Virus record (IMG/VR): IMGVR_UViG_3300041407_000075
Span: 1-64,000 of that record
DNA length: 64,000 nucleotides
Reading direction: 5' to 3' (one strand)
Source: a virus
The notes beneath the pieces were generated by a model that had not been told where the DNA came from, searched no databases, and saw only the letters and a program-made list of their open reading frames with translations. Position numbers and translations under genes: made by a program. Each line of letters begins with the position of its first letter. Within the stretch, counting starts at the first letter, position 1. Positions 50,168 through 57,288 of the stretch are shown here, in pieces.

Positions 50168-50418
50168 ATTCCCTAGTTCTCCTAAAAGAACGCTTGCAAA
50201 CTGTCTTAAATGGATCGACAGAGTCAGAAAGCTTTAAAGATGCAATCAGCGAAGGCTTGTATGCATGTGATTTGAGTGTCATTGGTTTGGAACAGTGGAT
50301 TGCACATTGGATTGAGTGGAAATCTGAGGATGTGGTTAATCGAAATGATGATCACGATTATTTAGAAGGTGTCAAGTTTGTAGAAGAACAATGGCATAAA
50401 ATAACTGGGATGTTTTAA
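50164..50418 (+). CDS. Early hypothetical protein
   Basis: 84 residues, acidic; contains H-W-I-E-W-K and a C-terminal helix. It shares an S-L-L/F-A-Y style layout with the 50749 protein (C-D-L-S-V-I-G-L-E-Q-W versus S-N-L-P-V-S-T-L-E-G-F), so the two may be distant paralogues. Confidence 0.55.
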   Translation: MNSLVLLKERLQTVLNGSTESESFKDAISEGLYACDLSVIGLEQWIAHWIEWKSEDVVNRNDDHDYLEGVKFVEEQWHKITGMF

Positions 50419-50464
50419 AGAGATGGTGTTTTGATAATTTAAATTAATGTTTTAGGAGAGAAAG

Positions 50465-50623
50465 ATGATTGGAGACAAAGCTGTACTCGTGAGACTTACA
50501 GAAAAACAGCTTTGGTTGATCCTCAATCAATTGGAAGCATCCTCTGAGCCTGCACACCGTACAAAAGAGGAAGATGAGACGCTACAAATTCTTAATGCTG
50601 CATGGAAACGGGCTCGAAAATAA
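50465..50623 (+). CDS. Early small protein
   Basis: 52 residues, TAGGAGAG site. Helical; R-L-T-E-K-Q-L-W-L-I-L then a basic end (W-K-R-A-R-K). Function unknown. Confidence 0.6.
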   Translation: MIGDKAVLVRLTEKQLWLILNQLEASSEPAHRTKEEDETLQILNAAWKRARK

Positions 50624-50648
50624 ATGTGATAATTTCGTGAAACACCCC

Positions 50649-50676
50649 TTGCTATCGGATCCAAAGGCTGTAAACT
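50649..50676 (+). promoter_or_regulatory. Possible sigma70-like promoter
   Basis: TTGCTA (50649-50654), 16-base spacer, TAAACT (50671-50676), the same -10 as the leftward early promoter. It precedes the gene at 50749. Confidence 0.45.
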
Positions 50677-50748
50677 CACCTTTACAGAGTCTCTCACCAA
50701 CTTTACACAGGCTCTGAATTTGTAACACAACACACATTGGAGCTTAAA

Positions 50749-51003
50749 ATGATCGTAGAAATCAAAGCTGTATTGGAATCTCTGAAAGTAGAAGGTGTAC
50801 ACAATGAAGCACTGATGGATTGTCTAGCTTATTCAAACCTGCCTGTCAGCACATTGGAAGGGTTCCTAGACAGCCACCTGTGGTTTGCTGAGGATGCTGA
50901 TTTCGATACAGCTTATCCTACAGATGAGGCTAAATCTTATGTTATCAGCCTTGGAAGTATTGAGCAAGTGCTTGTAAATCAAGGGCTTATCTATAACGAT
51001 TGA
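50749..51003 (+). CDS. Early hypothetical protein
   Basis: 84 residues from ATG 50749 with TTGGAG upstream. Acidic, helical, with L-P-V-S-T-L-E-G-F-L. Looks distantly related to the 50164 protein. Function unknown. Confidence 0.55.
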   Translation: MIVEIKAVLESLKVEGVHNEALMDCLAYSNLPVSTLEGFLDSHLWFAEDADFDTAYPTDEAKSYVISLGSIEQVLVNQGLIYND

Positions 51004-51042
51004 TAGGTTTGAAATAATTTGATTTATTTTGACTCAGAGAGC

Positions 51043-51071
51043 TTGACACCATGATCAGGCTCGCTTACTAT
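51043..51071 (+). promoter_or_regulatory. Strong sigma70 promoter
   Basis: TTGACA (51043-51048), exactly 17-base spacer, TACTAT (51066-51071). One of the best promoters in the window. Transcription should begin near 51078, more than 110 bases before the next gene. Confidence 0.8.
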
Positions 51072-51077
51072 TAAGTC

Positions 51078-51170
51078 ACAGAAGGGAGATGTTGAAGAAG
51101 GCAAACAAGCAGTAGCCATCTTGAAGAGCATGGAGACAAGCACACAGGAACAATCCTTTGTGTTCTTTCT
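51078..51170 (+). ncRNA. Candidate small RNA or attenuated leader
   Basis: Between the promoter at 51043 and the gene at 51191 lies a hairpin (AG-CACA-x-AGGA, ACAA loop, TCCT-x-TGTG-TT, 51139-51164) followed by CTTTCT, a terminator shape. Transcription from ~51078 to ~51170 would give about 90 nt of RNA with no convincing protein; only 8- and 16-codon frames occur. It could be a free small RNA or an attenuator for the genes downstream. Confidence 0.45.
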
Positions 51171-51190
51171 AAATTCTTAGGGTGATTATC

Positions 51191-51397
51191 ATGGCAGTCA
51201 CACAGATCAAAAGCACTTTCAGCACAATCAATCCAGGCAAAGTCCGCCGTGTGTTTAACGATAGTGGGTTGTTCCTTGGGACGATTACTAAACTTGACAA
51301 CAATCAAGGCTACTCAGTGTTCCGTCTCAAAGATGGAAAGCGCAGAATCAAACGGTATTTGGCCGATGCATTCAAGACTATCCGGCGCGAAAATTGA
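51191..51397 (+). CDS. Early basic protein
   Basis: 68 residues from ATG 51191 (AGGGTG upstream). Very basic (R-L-K-D-G-K-R-R-I-K-R-Y, T-I-R-R-E-N), so nucleic acid binding is possible. Downstream of the 51078 leader. Function unknown. Confidence 0.6.
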   Translation: MAVTQIKSTFSTINPGKVRRVFNDSGLFLGTITKLDNNQGYSVFRLKDGKRRIKRYLADAFKTIRREN

Positions 51398-51407
51398 GGG
51401 TGAGACT

Positions 51408-51818
51408 ATGATTAATGTCAAAGGCTACTTAGTGGAAAGAGATAATCGTTCACTATTCATCCGGGATATTAACGAGGCTTCATGGGCGTTGGAGGATAGT
51501 GAATACACAGTAACACCGTTGGTTGCAATGAAGTCAGCAGATGTATATGAACAGTTTATAGTGGCAGATCCGAAGGAAGAATCCCCCAGCCTTCCAAGTA
51601 CAGATGATACAGCGGAGCGTATTGAGTTAATGAATGAGCTGTTTGATTTGCAACAGGCTGAAATTGACTTCCTCAAGAATAGGTTAGAGGAGTTTGTTGA
51701 GGTGGTGGAAGGGATCGTTGAGCTAACAGAAGTGATTAGTCAAAGTAGCATAGAGAATCGGAGCAAACTCATCGTTATAGGTGATAGCTGCAAAGCTGTC
51801 CTAAATCCTAGTGAATAG
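51408..51818 (+). CDS. Early coiled-coil protein
   Basis: 136 residues from ATG 51408 (GAGGGTGAG upstream); longer upstream reading is the shadow of the previous gene. N-terminal beta domain, then a coiled coil (~70-105: L-M-N-E-L-F-D-L-Q-Q). Followed by a clear terminator. Function unknown. Confidence 0.6.
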   Translation: MINVKGYLVERDNRSLFIRDINEASWALEDSEYTVTPLVAMKSADVYEQFIVADPKEESPSLPSTDDTAERIELMNELFDLQQAEIDFLKNRLEEFVEVVEGIVELTEVISQSSIENRSKLIVIGDSCKAVLNPSE

Positions 51819-51834
51819 CTGAAAGTACTACCTC

Positions 51835-51862
51835 AATCCCTCCTAACCCGAGGGATTTTTCT
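51835..51862 (+). terminator. Rho-independent terminator
   Basis: AATCCCTC (51835-51842), 7-base loop, GAGGGATT (51850-51857), then TTTCTTGTC. Immediately followed, 30 bases on, by a strong promoter. Confidence 0.85.
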
Positions 51863-51893
51863 TGTCTATCTGAAAATAAATTGAAAATTCTTG

Positions 51894-51922
51894 TTGACAT
51901 GATTGTGCTGTGGGCCTAGTAT
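51894..51922 (+). promoter_or_regulatory. Strong sigma70 promoter
   Basis: TTGACA (51894-51899), 17-base spacer, TAGTAT (51917-51922), 39 bases before the RMF-like gene. Confidence 0.8.
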
Positions 51923-51960
51923 GCAGGTATAGAAACCAAACACAGCAAAAGGTGATCGAG

Positions 51961-52149
51961 ATGAACATCCAACAAAAGCAACTCACCCCAGAATTTTCAG
52001 AAGGCTGGACTACTCGTGTTGAGCATAAAATGTTGTCGGTTTGCCCTTATGCTAAAGATACTTTAGAAGCCAGGCTCTGGTGCTATGGCTGGTATGAAGC
52101 TTCTCGTGATCCAGCTTTAATTTCTGAAGAGATGGGAGAGAGGGAATGA
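51961..52149 (+). CDS. RMF-like small protein
   Basis: 62 residues from ATG 51961. C-P-Y, then R-L-W, then Y-G-W-Y-E-A-S-R-D parallels ribosome modulation factor (C-P-Y, R-S-Q-W, G-G-W-R-E-A-x-x-D), with one residue shifted spacing. RMF binds the 30S subunit and silences ribosomes in stationary phase. A phage copy might pause host translation or protect ribosomes. Match is by motif only. Confidence 0.55.
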   Translation: MNIQQKQLTPEFSEGWTTRVEHKMLSVCPYAKDTLEARLWCYGWYEASRDPALISEEMGERE

Positions 52150-52244
52150 ACATTACTGACTTTATATGTGAAGTGATTTTCTGGATGATCGTGACTACGC
52201 TGACATCTGTGCTGGTTGCCTCAGTGCTCACAGGAGTTAAATAA
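52146..52244 (+). CDS. Single-pass membrane micro-protein
   Basis: 32 residues, ATGA-coupled to the previous gene. Residues ~8-29 form one membrane helix (V-I-F-W-M-I-V-T-T-L). Function unknown. Confidence 0.5.
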   Translation: MNITDFICEVIFWMIVTTLTSVLVASVLTGVK

Positions 52245-52258
52245 AATGAAAATAGGTA

Positions 52259-52287
52259 TTGACAGGACTTTCTGACTACCTTAGAAT
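52259..52287 (+). promoter_or_regulatory. Strong sigma70 promoter
   Basis: TTGACA (52259-52264), 17-base spacer, TAGAAT (52282-52287), 47 bases before the gene at 52335. Confidence 0.8.
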
Positions 52288-52334
52288 ATCTACATAGGAA
52301 GCAGAAAGCTTCTAAACGAACAGGAGCGACAACC

Positions 52335-52505
52335 ATGAACATGTCCCAACTCAAAGCCCGTGTAGAAGCAGCCCTCAAAGCTGGCATCCTTTCTAACGAA
52401 CAAGCTGTAGCCGCCTATGCAGCTTTGTCTTCCAAGACTCACTACGGTGCTTCGGCAAGCAATGCCACTCGTGATCGTATGTTGACTAATCGGTTTGGGG
52501 TGTGA
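52335..52505 (+). CDS. Early Ala-rich small protein
   Basis: 56 residues, CAGGAGCGAC site. Helical and Ala-rich (V-E-A-A-L-K-A-G, V-A-A-Y-A-A-L). Strong promoter and ribosome site suggest high expression. GTGA overlap with the next gene. Function unknown. Confidence 0.6.
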   Translation: MNMSQLKARVEAALKAGILSNEQAVAAYAALSSKTHYGASASNATRDRMLTNRFGV

Positions 52506-52714
52506 CCATCAAAAAGCTTATAGGCCAACTCATACCCGGTGACAAGGTATTCGTTCGAGTAGGTGGCAGCAAATTCAAATCAGCTTGCGAAGTTAGGGAG
52601 ATGACCTTTAACAACATAGGCGAGGAGAATGAAACAGCCACTATACTTTTTGATGATGGGACTGAGCAGTGGCTACAGAATTGGTATACAACTGAATTGA
52701 TTGAGGTGATATAG
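52502..52714 (+). CDS. Early SH3-like protein
   Basis: 70 residues from GTG 52502. L-I-P-G-D-K-V-F-V-R-V-G then A-T-I-L-F-D-D-G-T-E-Q-W has the look of a small SH3/KOW barrel. Function unknown. Confidence 0.55.
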   Translation: MTIKKLIGQLIPGDKVFVRVGGSKFKSACEVREMTFNNIGEENETATILFDDGTEQWLQNWYTTELIEVI

Positions 52715-53115
52715 TGAGTAATTTTAAAGGTTCGGTAAGTATAAGTCGTAACAGTAACGATCAAGTGAACATCCGAATTCACGATAGTGCATCTGGTGCT
52801 GAATTTGTAGACATACAGATTACACTTGAAAACTACGCGCTGCTAATTACTGGCCTTAGTCGTGTAGAGGCTACAGGTGATGTTCGTGGTCTTGATAAGG
52901 TAGGCAAGCAAAAAGTAATTGAACAACGTTCTGTAGTTTGCCCACTAGACGGCTGGGATAAGAAGGTCTTTAGACACTGGCTTATCGAAAACTGTCAGGA
53001 AGAAGGTTGGGAGTTGAACAGCTACCTTGACAGTCAAACGAGTGTCAGTAATAATAAAGATGGGACCAAGACTCTGAACTATTCAGTCGTTAGATATGTG
53101 GAGGATGCATCATGA
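52714..53115 (+). CDS. Early hypothetical protein
   Basis: 133 residues from GTG 52714 (ATAGTG overlap). Two parts: a beta domain (V-N-I-R-I-H-D, V-D-I-Q-I-T-L) and a second half with W-D-K-K-V-F-R-H-W-L and Y-S-V-V-R-Y-V. This architecture recurs among phage accessory proteins; role unknown. Confidence 0.55.
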   Translation: MSNFKGSVSISRNSNDQVNIRIHDSASGAEFVDIQITLENYALLITGLSRVEATGDVRGLDKVGKQKVIEQRSVVCPLDGWDKKVFRHWLIENCQEEGWELNSYLDSQTSVSNNKDGTKTLNYSVVRYVEDAS

Positions 53116-53312
53116 GTACCGTAATGTGTATGTGTAAGACTTGCGGAGTGAAACCCGGTATTCGTACTGGCCTAGGTGGGCTAGGACACTTCTTTAACTG
53201 CATTCTGTGTATCTTGACAGGAATTCTGTGGTTGCCAGTGTATCTGCTGATATGGGCAGTATCCTATAAAACACAGTGTATGAATTGTGGTCGTCTCGCT
53301 AAGAAGATGTAA
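53112..53312 (+). CDS. Zinc-ribbon membrane protein
   Basis: 66 residues. C-M-C-K-T-C-G near the N-terminus and C-M-N-C-G near the C-terminus make a zinc ribbon; between them is a long hydrophobic segment (~28-52). Probably a membrane-tethered zinc protein. Function unknown. Confidence 0.6.
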   Translation: MSTVMCMCKTCGVKPGIRTGLGGLGHFFNCILCILTGILWLPVYLLIWAVSYKTQCMNCGRLAKKM

Positions 53313-53333
53313 AAACATAGAAATAAACACTAC

Positions 53334-53369
53334 GCCCCGCTTGACGGGGCTTCTTCATGCCTATAGAAT
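53334..53369 (+). promoter_or_regulatory. Combined terminator hairpin and promoter, second copy
   Basis: GCCCCG (53334-53339), loop CTTGA, CGGGGC (53345-53350), then TTCTTC: a terminator. TTGACG (53341-53346), 17-base spacer and TAGAAT (53364-53369) form a promoter inside the same element, as at 46135. Both copies are preceded by an AAATAA-type leader. Confidence 0.75.
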
Positions 53370-53405
53370 TACCCTAACGAAACGAACAAAGCTTAGGTGA
53401 ACATC

Positions 53406-54119
53406 ATGTGGAAAGGTCAAGGTAGGTCAGGTTACGGTGAATCCTCAACAGGTGGTGATTACGACGATTGGTCTTGCCTTTCCCGTAATGGTCGCCAGTG
53501 GAAGAACCCAGCCACCATGCTCACTCGTGACCTTTCCGGTGCTGACTACTGGCATATCCGTAAACAAATGACAGACAGCTATGATGTTCCATTAGAAGTG
53601 TATGCTGAGAACGACACTGTGAACTTGGCTCATACACTGCCGAACGGAAAAGCTAACTTATTGGCTTATGCTGATAAGGCACCAGTTGTCAAGCCTAAAG
53701 TCAGTATCAAAGATAAGATCTTACCACAAGCCAAACGCTTGACAATTCTTCGTGAACAGATGGTGGAACTGGAAAAATCCTATCGTAATGATGAGATGTC
53801 AATCTCTGAGTATAGTCTTCTTCGTGATGTGATTGTGGCTAAGATCGAACGTCAGGAAGTGTTGCTGAAGAAGGCTGTAAGTGTCCGTCCAATTCGTACA
53901 GAAACAGAGGAAGTTGGCGTAGAAACTGCCTATGAAACGTGTGATGTAGACTACAGCCACACAGAGGTAGCCACTAGCTGTGGAGTGAGCTGGATCGATG
54001 AATTATCCCCAAGCAATTCCTTTAAAAAGATTTTGCAAATCACTTGCACGGTAGCCGTAAAGCTTGTACACTTTAGTCAAAGGGCAAAAGCCTACTACCA
54101 AACGTTGAAAGAGGTGTGA
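53406..54119 (+). CDS. Early hypothetical protein
   Basis: 237 residues from ATG 53406 (AGGTGA seven bases upstream). Gly/Ser/Tyr-rich N-terminus (G-R-S-G-Y-G-E-S), a central charged helix (L-R-E-Q-M-V-E-L-E-K) and a C-terminal hydrophobic helix. The largest unassigned gene of this operon. Function unknown. Confidence 0.6.
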   Translation: MWKGQGRSGYGESSTGGDYDDWSCLSRNGRQWKNPATMLTRDLSGADYWHIRKQMTDSYDVPLEVYAENDTVNLAHTLPNGKANLLAYADKAPVVKPKVSIKDKILPQAKRLTILREQMVELEKSYRNDEMSISEYSLLRDVIVAKIERQEVLLKKAVSVRPIRTETEEVGVETAYETCDVDYSHTEVATSCGVSWIDELSPSNSFKKILQITCTVAVKLVHFSQRAKAYYQTLKEV

Positions 54120-54120
54120 C

Positions 54121-54330
54121 ATGGATATCTTCGAACAGTACGAAAGAGAGTTGTCGGAAAAGGCACGCAAGGAGATTGCTGAAGAAGACGCCAAGTGGAC
54201 TGCTTTGACCCAGGAGGAGAAAGACAAGATCAACAAAGCCCGTGAAGACAAGTACGCAAATGTACCTGACGAAGAGCCTGACCTTGATAGTGATGACTAC
54301 GAAGAAGACGATGAGGAGGAAGATGAATGA
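54121..54330 (+). CDS. Highly acidic early protein
   Basis: 69 residues ending in an almost unbroken acidic tail (E-E-P-D-L-D-S-D-D-Y-E-E-D-D-E-E-E). N-terminal half is a charged helix. Such small acidic phage proteins often mimic DNA or bind host DNA-binding enzymes; that role is inference. Confidence 0.6.
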   Translation: MDIFEQYERELSEKARKEIAEEDAKWTALTQEEKDKINKAREDKYANVPDEEPDLDSDDYEEDDEEEDE

Positions 54331-54497
54331 CGACTCAACAATCAGCATTCCAACAAGCCTACACCTTTATTTCCCAAGGTGTAGCTGCTAAACTTTATCG
54401 TGAGCAAGGGCAATGGGTCTGTCTTCCTACGTCAGACACTCCATGTGTTCCAATGTATAATACAAAACAGATGATTGAATTGGAGATGTTGAAATGA
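54327..54497 (+). CDS. Early small protein
   Basis: 56 residues from ATG 54327 (ATGA overlap). Gln-rich start, then V-C-L-P-T-S-D-T-P-C-V-P. Function unknown. Confidence 0.55.
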   Translation: MTTQQSAFQQAYTFISQGVAAKLYREQGQWVCLPTSDTPCVPMYNTKQMIELEMLK

Positions 54498-54733
54498 AAT
54501 ATAATCCTATTGTAACAATGACGAAACGTGATGCTAAAATTGCTGTTTGGGTGAACATGCCTTCTGGTGATAAATACAACATATGGGATCTGGAAGATAA
54601 GGAATGTTCTGTTACCGTTATAAATGCAATAGCCTCCGCTTTTGAGCGTGGAATGCTCGCTCAAAAACAAATGATCAATCAAGCTATGCAAACATCCTTT
54701 CCTTCTGTAAATACTAAAGTAGAAACCAAATGA
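54494..54733 (+). CDS. Early hypothetical protein
   Basis: 79 residues, ATGA-coupled at both ends. Beta N-terminus (A-K-I-A-V-W-V-N-M-P-S-G) and helical C-terminus. Function unknown. Confidence 0.55.
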   Translation: MKYNPIVTMTKRDAKIAVWVNMPSGDKYNIWDLEDKECSVTVINAIASAFERGMLAQKQMINQAMQTSFPSVNTKVETK

Positions 54734-54882
54734 ACACTTACACACAAGAATCATTCCAGAAATATGAACGCAAATCTTCTAAGCGTAAGTGTGCAGACCA
54801 CTATGACACAGGTGGTAAAGACAAGAAGCGAGGCTATAGCACTGAGAGAAATCTTAAACGGAATTGGGAGCAAGAAACATGA
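54730..54882 (+). CDS. Early very basic protein
   Basis: 50 residues, ATGA-coupled. Lys/Arg-rich (Y-E-R-K-S-S-K-R-K, G-K-D-K-K-R-G-Y), so probably binds nucleic acid. Function unknown. Confidence 0.55.
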   Translation: MNTYTQESFQKYERKSSKRKCADHYDTGGKDKKRGYSTERNLKRNWEQET

Positions 54883-55211
54883 AGATTAATATGTCAAGTG
54901 GTGGTACTGCTAAATGGTTTGCTGTGACTGTAGCTTCTAGTGATAAGAGTCAGTTGAGCGACAAAGGCTCAAAGTTCAATCAGCTTGTAGATCATCCAGA
55001 TTGGAATCCCGATAACATCGACTTCAAGATTGTTATGAACGGTATTGAGTTTGAGAACCTAGACGATATCTTTCGTCGTCTGGATGAACACATTGAAAAG
55101 GAAGCACAAGAGAAGGCTGAACAGAATCCATTACTTCTTGCAAAGCTCTATGCAATCCAAGGTATTATTAATGCACAGTCTGTTGAAGAAATCACAGGTG
55201 AATGGGAATGA
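54879..55211 (+). CDS. Early hypothetical protein
   Basis: 110 residues from ATG 54879, overlapping the previous stop. Contains W-F-A-V-T-V-A-S-S and an acidic helix (I-E-K-E-A-Q-E-K-A). Function unknown. Confidence 0.55.
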   Translation: MKINMSSGGTAKWFAVTVASSDKSQLSDKGSKFNQLVDHPDWNPDNIDFKIVMNGIEFENLDDIFRRLDEHIEKEAQEKAEQNPLLLAKLYAIQGIINAQSVEEITGEWE

Positions 55212-55516
55212 GCTATCTTGAGGGCACCAAATACAAGCTCCAAGCCGATTACTACGAACACATCACTCTTACTTGCACATGGGTGACGTACACAACAGCT
55301 TACTTCAAGCTAGACAGTGATGATATGAGCCTAGGAAGTGACTATAGGTTAGACATCAAGGCTAAGCGCTTACACAAATGGAATAGTAAGTGTATGACTT
55401 GGGATTTGATCGAAAACACCCTCTCCGAACACACTGCTGACGACGTATGGAGCAGACGGATAGGGAATGGTGGTGGGGATGATTATTATAGTGGATGTGG
55501 GCAGGACCAGCTATAA
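55208..55516 (+). CDS. Early hypothetical protein
   Basis: 102 residues from ATG 55208, ATGA-coupled. Tyr/Asp-rich with a Gly-rich end (N-G-G-G-D-D-Y-Y-S-G). Last gene before a terminator. Function unknown. Confidence 0.55.
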   Translation: MSYLEGTKYKLQADYYEHITLTCTWVTYTTAYFKLDSDDMSLGSDYRLDIKAKRLHKWNSKCMTWDLIENTLSEHTADDVWSRRIGNGGGDDYYSGCGQDQL

Positions 55517-55537
55517 ACAGAATACGAACTAAACAAT

Positions 55538-55562
55538 AAGCCCATTAACTTGGGCTTTAATC
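55538..55562 (+). terminator. Terminator-like hairpin
   Basis: AAGCCCA (55538-55544), 6-base loop, TGGGCTT (55551-55557), then TAATCTATT. It separates the operon from the homing-type gene. Confidence 0.6.
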
Positions 55563-55578
55563 TATTGAGGAGAAATTA

Positions 55579-56259
55579 ATGAAACAACTTAAATTTATTC
55601 ACGGTGTTGGTATCAACGATGCAGACTACCCTGTAACACAAAACAAAGTCGTTGATGGAAAACAAGTTCAGATTTGGATTTGTCCGTTTTATGCAAGGTG
55701 GCGGGCTATGTTCAAAAGGGCTTATTCCGAAGCTTACCAGTCTCTGTACACCACATATGTGGGTTGTTCGGTTTGTCCTGAATGGATTTACTTTACTAAT
55801 TTCAAAAGCTGGATGGAGACACAAGATTGGGAAGGTAAACAACTTGATAAAGATTTGTTGGTTAAAAGCAACAAGATTTATAGTCCTGAGACTTGCGTGT
55901 TTATTGAGCAGAAGATCAACAAATTCATGTCAGAAAAACCTAATAAGGTTCGAGAACTGCCTACAGGTGTTTCTTGGGATAAAAAGGCCAGCGCATATAG
56001 GGCTCAGTGTATCTCAGTCGAAACGGGCAAACAGACCAATCTAGGATGGTTTGATTCCCCCGATACGGCACACAAAGCATGGCTGGCTTTCAAGCTAGAG
56101 CAAGCACATGCACTGGCATTCACCCAATCAGATAAGCGTATCGCAAAAGCTTTGATTGAACGATACGAAAATTATTCAAAAATAGATGAGATAATTGTTG
56201 ACCATAGCCCTGAATTAACCTATTATTCACTTACTAAAGAGAATCAACAGAAGGAATAA
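55579..56259 (+). CDS. Homing-endonuclease-like protein with AP2-like domain
   Basis: 226 residues, GAGGAGAAAT site. N-terminal half (Y-A-R-W-R-A-M-F-K-R-A, then F-T-N-F-K-S-W-M, D-K-D-L-L-V) follows the phage HNH-associated pattern; residues ~130-170 (L-P-T-G-V-S-W-D, Y-R-A-Q-C, L-G-W-F-D-S-P) are AP2-like. It is a free-standing cassette between a terminator and small genes. Catalytic residues are less clear than in the other copies. Confidence 0.7.
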   Translation: MKQLKFIHGVGINDADYPVTQNKVVDGKQVQIWICPFYARWRAMFKRAYSEAYQSLYTTYVGCSVCPEWIYFTNFKSWMETQDWEGKQLDKDLLVKSNKIYSPETCVFIEQKINKFMSEKPNKVRELPTGVSWDKKASAYRAQCISVETGKQTNLGWFDSPDTAHKAWLAFKLEQAHALAFTQSDKRIAKALIERYENYSKIDEIIVDHSPELTYYSLTKENQQKE

Positions 56260-56263
56260 AGAG

Positions 56264-56392
56264 ATGAATTATTGCGAACGCTACACAGAATCCCAAGCAA
56301 TCGAATTGGTAGCAGAGTTGAAAGGTGAAGGCTACAAAGCCTACTTCACTAAGAACAATTCCGACTCTTTCACTGTTCAATATTGGAGCTAA
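56264..56392 (+). CDS. Early small protein
   Basis: 42 residues from ATG 56264. Compact alpha/beta: helix (Q-A-I-E-L-V-A-E-L-K) then strand (F-T-V-Q-Y-W). Function unknown. Confidence 0.5.
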   Translation: MNYCERYTESQAIELVAELKGEGYKAYFTKNNSDSFTVQYWS

Positions 56393-56396
56393 GACT

Positions 56397-56608
56397 ATGT
56401 TTACCACTATCTTGTACGTATCGCTTTGCTTCTCTAACGTTGACTGTGTAGCCTACGAACCACAAACGTGGAAAACTAATTCTTTAGCTGAACTGAACTG
56501 AACAAAGATATTGAAGCTTGTGCTAAAGAAGAACGTAAATACCTGTCTAATGTTATTGGAACGTATAAAGAATCTGACTGCTACGTAGTAGAAAATAAAT
56601 CAAAATAA
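56397..56608 (+). pseudogene. Frame-disrupted small gene (TGAAC pentamer triplication)
   Basis: ATG 56397 encodes a secretion-like N-terminus (T-T-I-L-Y-V-S-L-C-F) and stops after 34 codons at 56499. TGAAC is present three times in tandem (56489-56503); with two copies the frame continues L-A-E-L-N-K-D-I-E-A-C to a stop at 56606-56608, about 68 residues. Slipped-strand gain of one unit is the simplest explanation. It could be a true knock-out or a phase-variable switch. Confidence 0.65.
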
Positions 56609-56611
56609 TGT

Positions 56612-56640
56612 TTGCAAAAGCTTTGTACAAGGTCTAGAAT
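56612..56640 (+). promoter_or_regulatory. Sigma70-like promoter
   Basis: TTGCAA (56612-56617), 17-base spacer, TAGAAT (56635-56640). From the -10 onward the sequence is nearly the same as that at 53364 (TAGAATTACC then TAA, GAAAC, AACA). Confidence 0.7.
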
Positions 56641-56675
56641 TACCTTAATGAAACAAACATACAGGGGCTCAGAAA

Positions 56676-56924
56676 ATGACCATTCAAACCAAAGACTTCT
56701 CCTACTTCGATCAAGGTCTGTTCACTATGTTCATTCCTAACACTAAAGAGGCTGAACAGGCTTGGAATGAAATGGCTTCGACCACTGATGGTACTGGCAA
56801 GGTGCCAACTGTACAGGCTAAGCAGTTTATTTATCAACTGAAGAAAGCAGGTTATACAGTATCAAAAGGTAAGAAGCCTTCTATCTCGATTGATGACATT
56901 CTTCTTGACGAACTGTTCAACTAA
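56676..56924 (+). CDS. Early hypothetical protein
   Basis: 82 residues. Opens T-I-Q-T-K-D-F-S-Y-F-D-Q-G; C-terminal helical and acidic (I-S-I-D-D-I-L-L-D-E-L). Directly under the 56612 promoter. Function unknown. Confidence 0.6.
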   Translation: MTIQTKDFSYFDQGLFTMFIPNTKEAEQAWNEMASTTDGTGKVPTVQAKQFIYQLKKAGYTVSKGKKPSISIDDILLDELFN

Positions 56925-56935
56925 GGAATACAGCC

Positions 56936-57088
56936 ATGATCATCTCCCTGATAGCTTTCTACAAAATCTTCCTTCAAGACAGCCAACCAACTAAAAATAA
57001 GCCTATATACCACAAGACGTGGAAAGACGAAGTGGAAGGCTATCCAGCGTCTAGCTATGCTAAGAGCTTGGAGATGGTTGTTCATTAA
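56936..57088 (+). CDS. Early small protein
   Basis: 50 residues from ATG 56936. Hydrophobic first dozen residues (I-I-S-L-I-A-F-Y), then K-N-K-P-I-Y-H-K-T-W-K. Followed by the CCWGG-rich region. Function unknown. Confidence 0.5.
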   Translation: MIISLIAFYKIFLQDSQPTKNKPIYHKTWKDEVEGYPASSYAKSLEMVVH

Positions 57089-57106
57089 TTTATTGCAGCC
57101 CATTCT

Positions 57107-57160
57107 TACCCTGGTTGCCTGGATAAGAAGATGAACCAGGATGCCTAGGCAACCAGGGTA
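57107..57160. repeat. 14-bp inverted repeat containing CCWGG sites
   Basis: TACCCTGGTTGCCT (57107-57120) and its reverse complement (57147-57160) flank a 26-base spacer. Each arm holds one CCWGG, and two more fall at the arm/spacer region. It lies between a small gene and a promoter and may be an operator, origin element or large RNA hairpin. Confidence 0.7.
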
Positions 57161-57205
57161 CACCTACCAGGGTGAAAATATCTTTATTTTCTTTTGAAAA
57201 TTCTC

Positions 57206-57233
57206 TTGACCTGTCCCACCAGGGTGCTACACT
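57206..57233 (+). promoter_or_regulatory. Sigma70-like promoter inside CCWGG island
   Basis: TTGACC (57206-57211), 16-base spacer, TACACT (57228-57233). A CCAGGG site lies in the spacer, suiting regulation by a protein that binds that motif. Drives the 57289 gene. Confidence 0.65.
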
Positions 57234-57288
57234 ACAGACATGAAAGGGAAGAAGTGGAATCCTCCACACCCTCTCCAGGAGATTCAAA

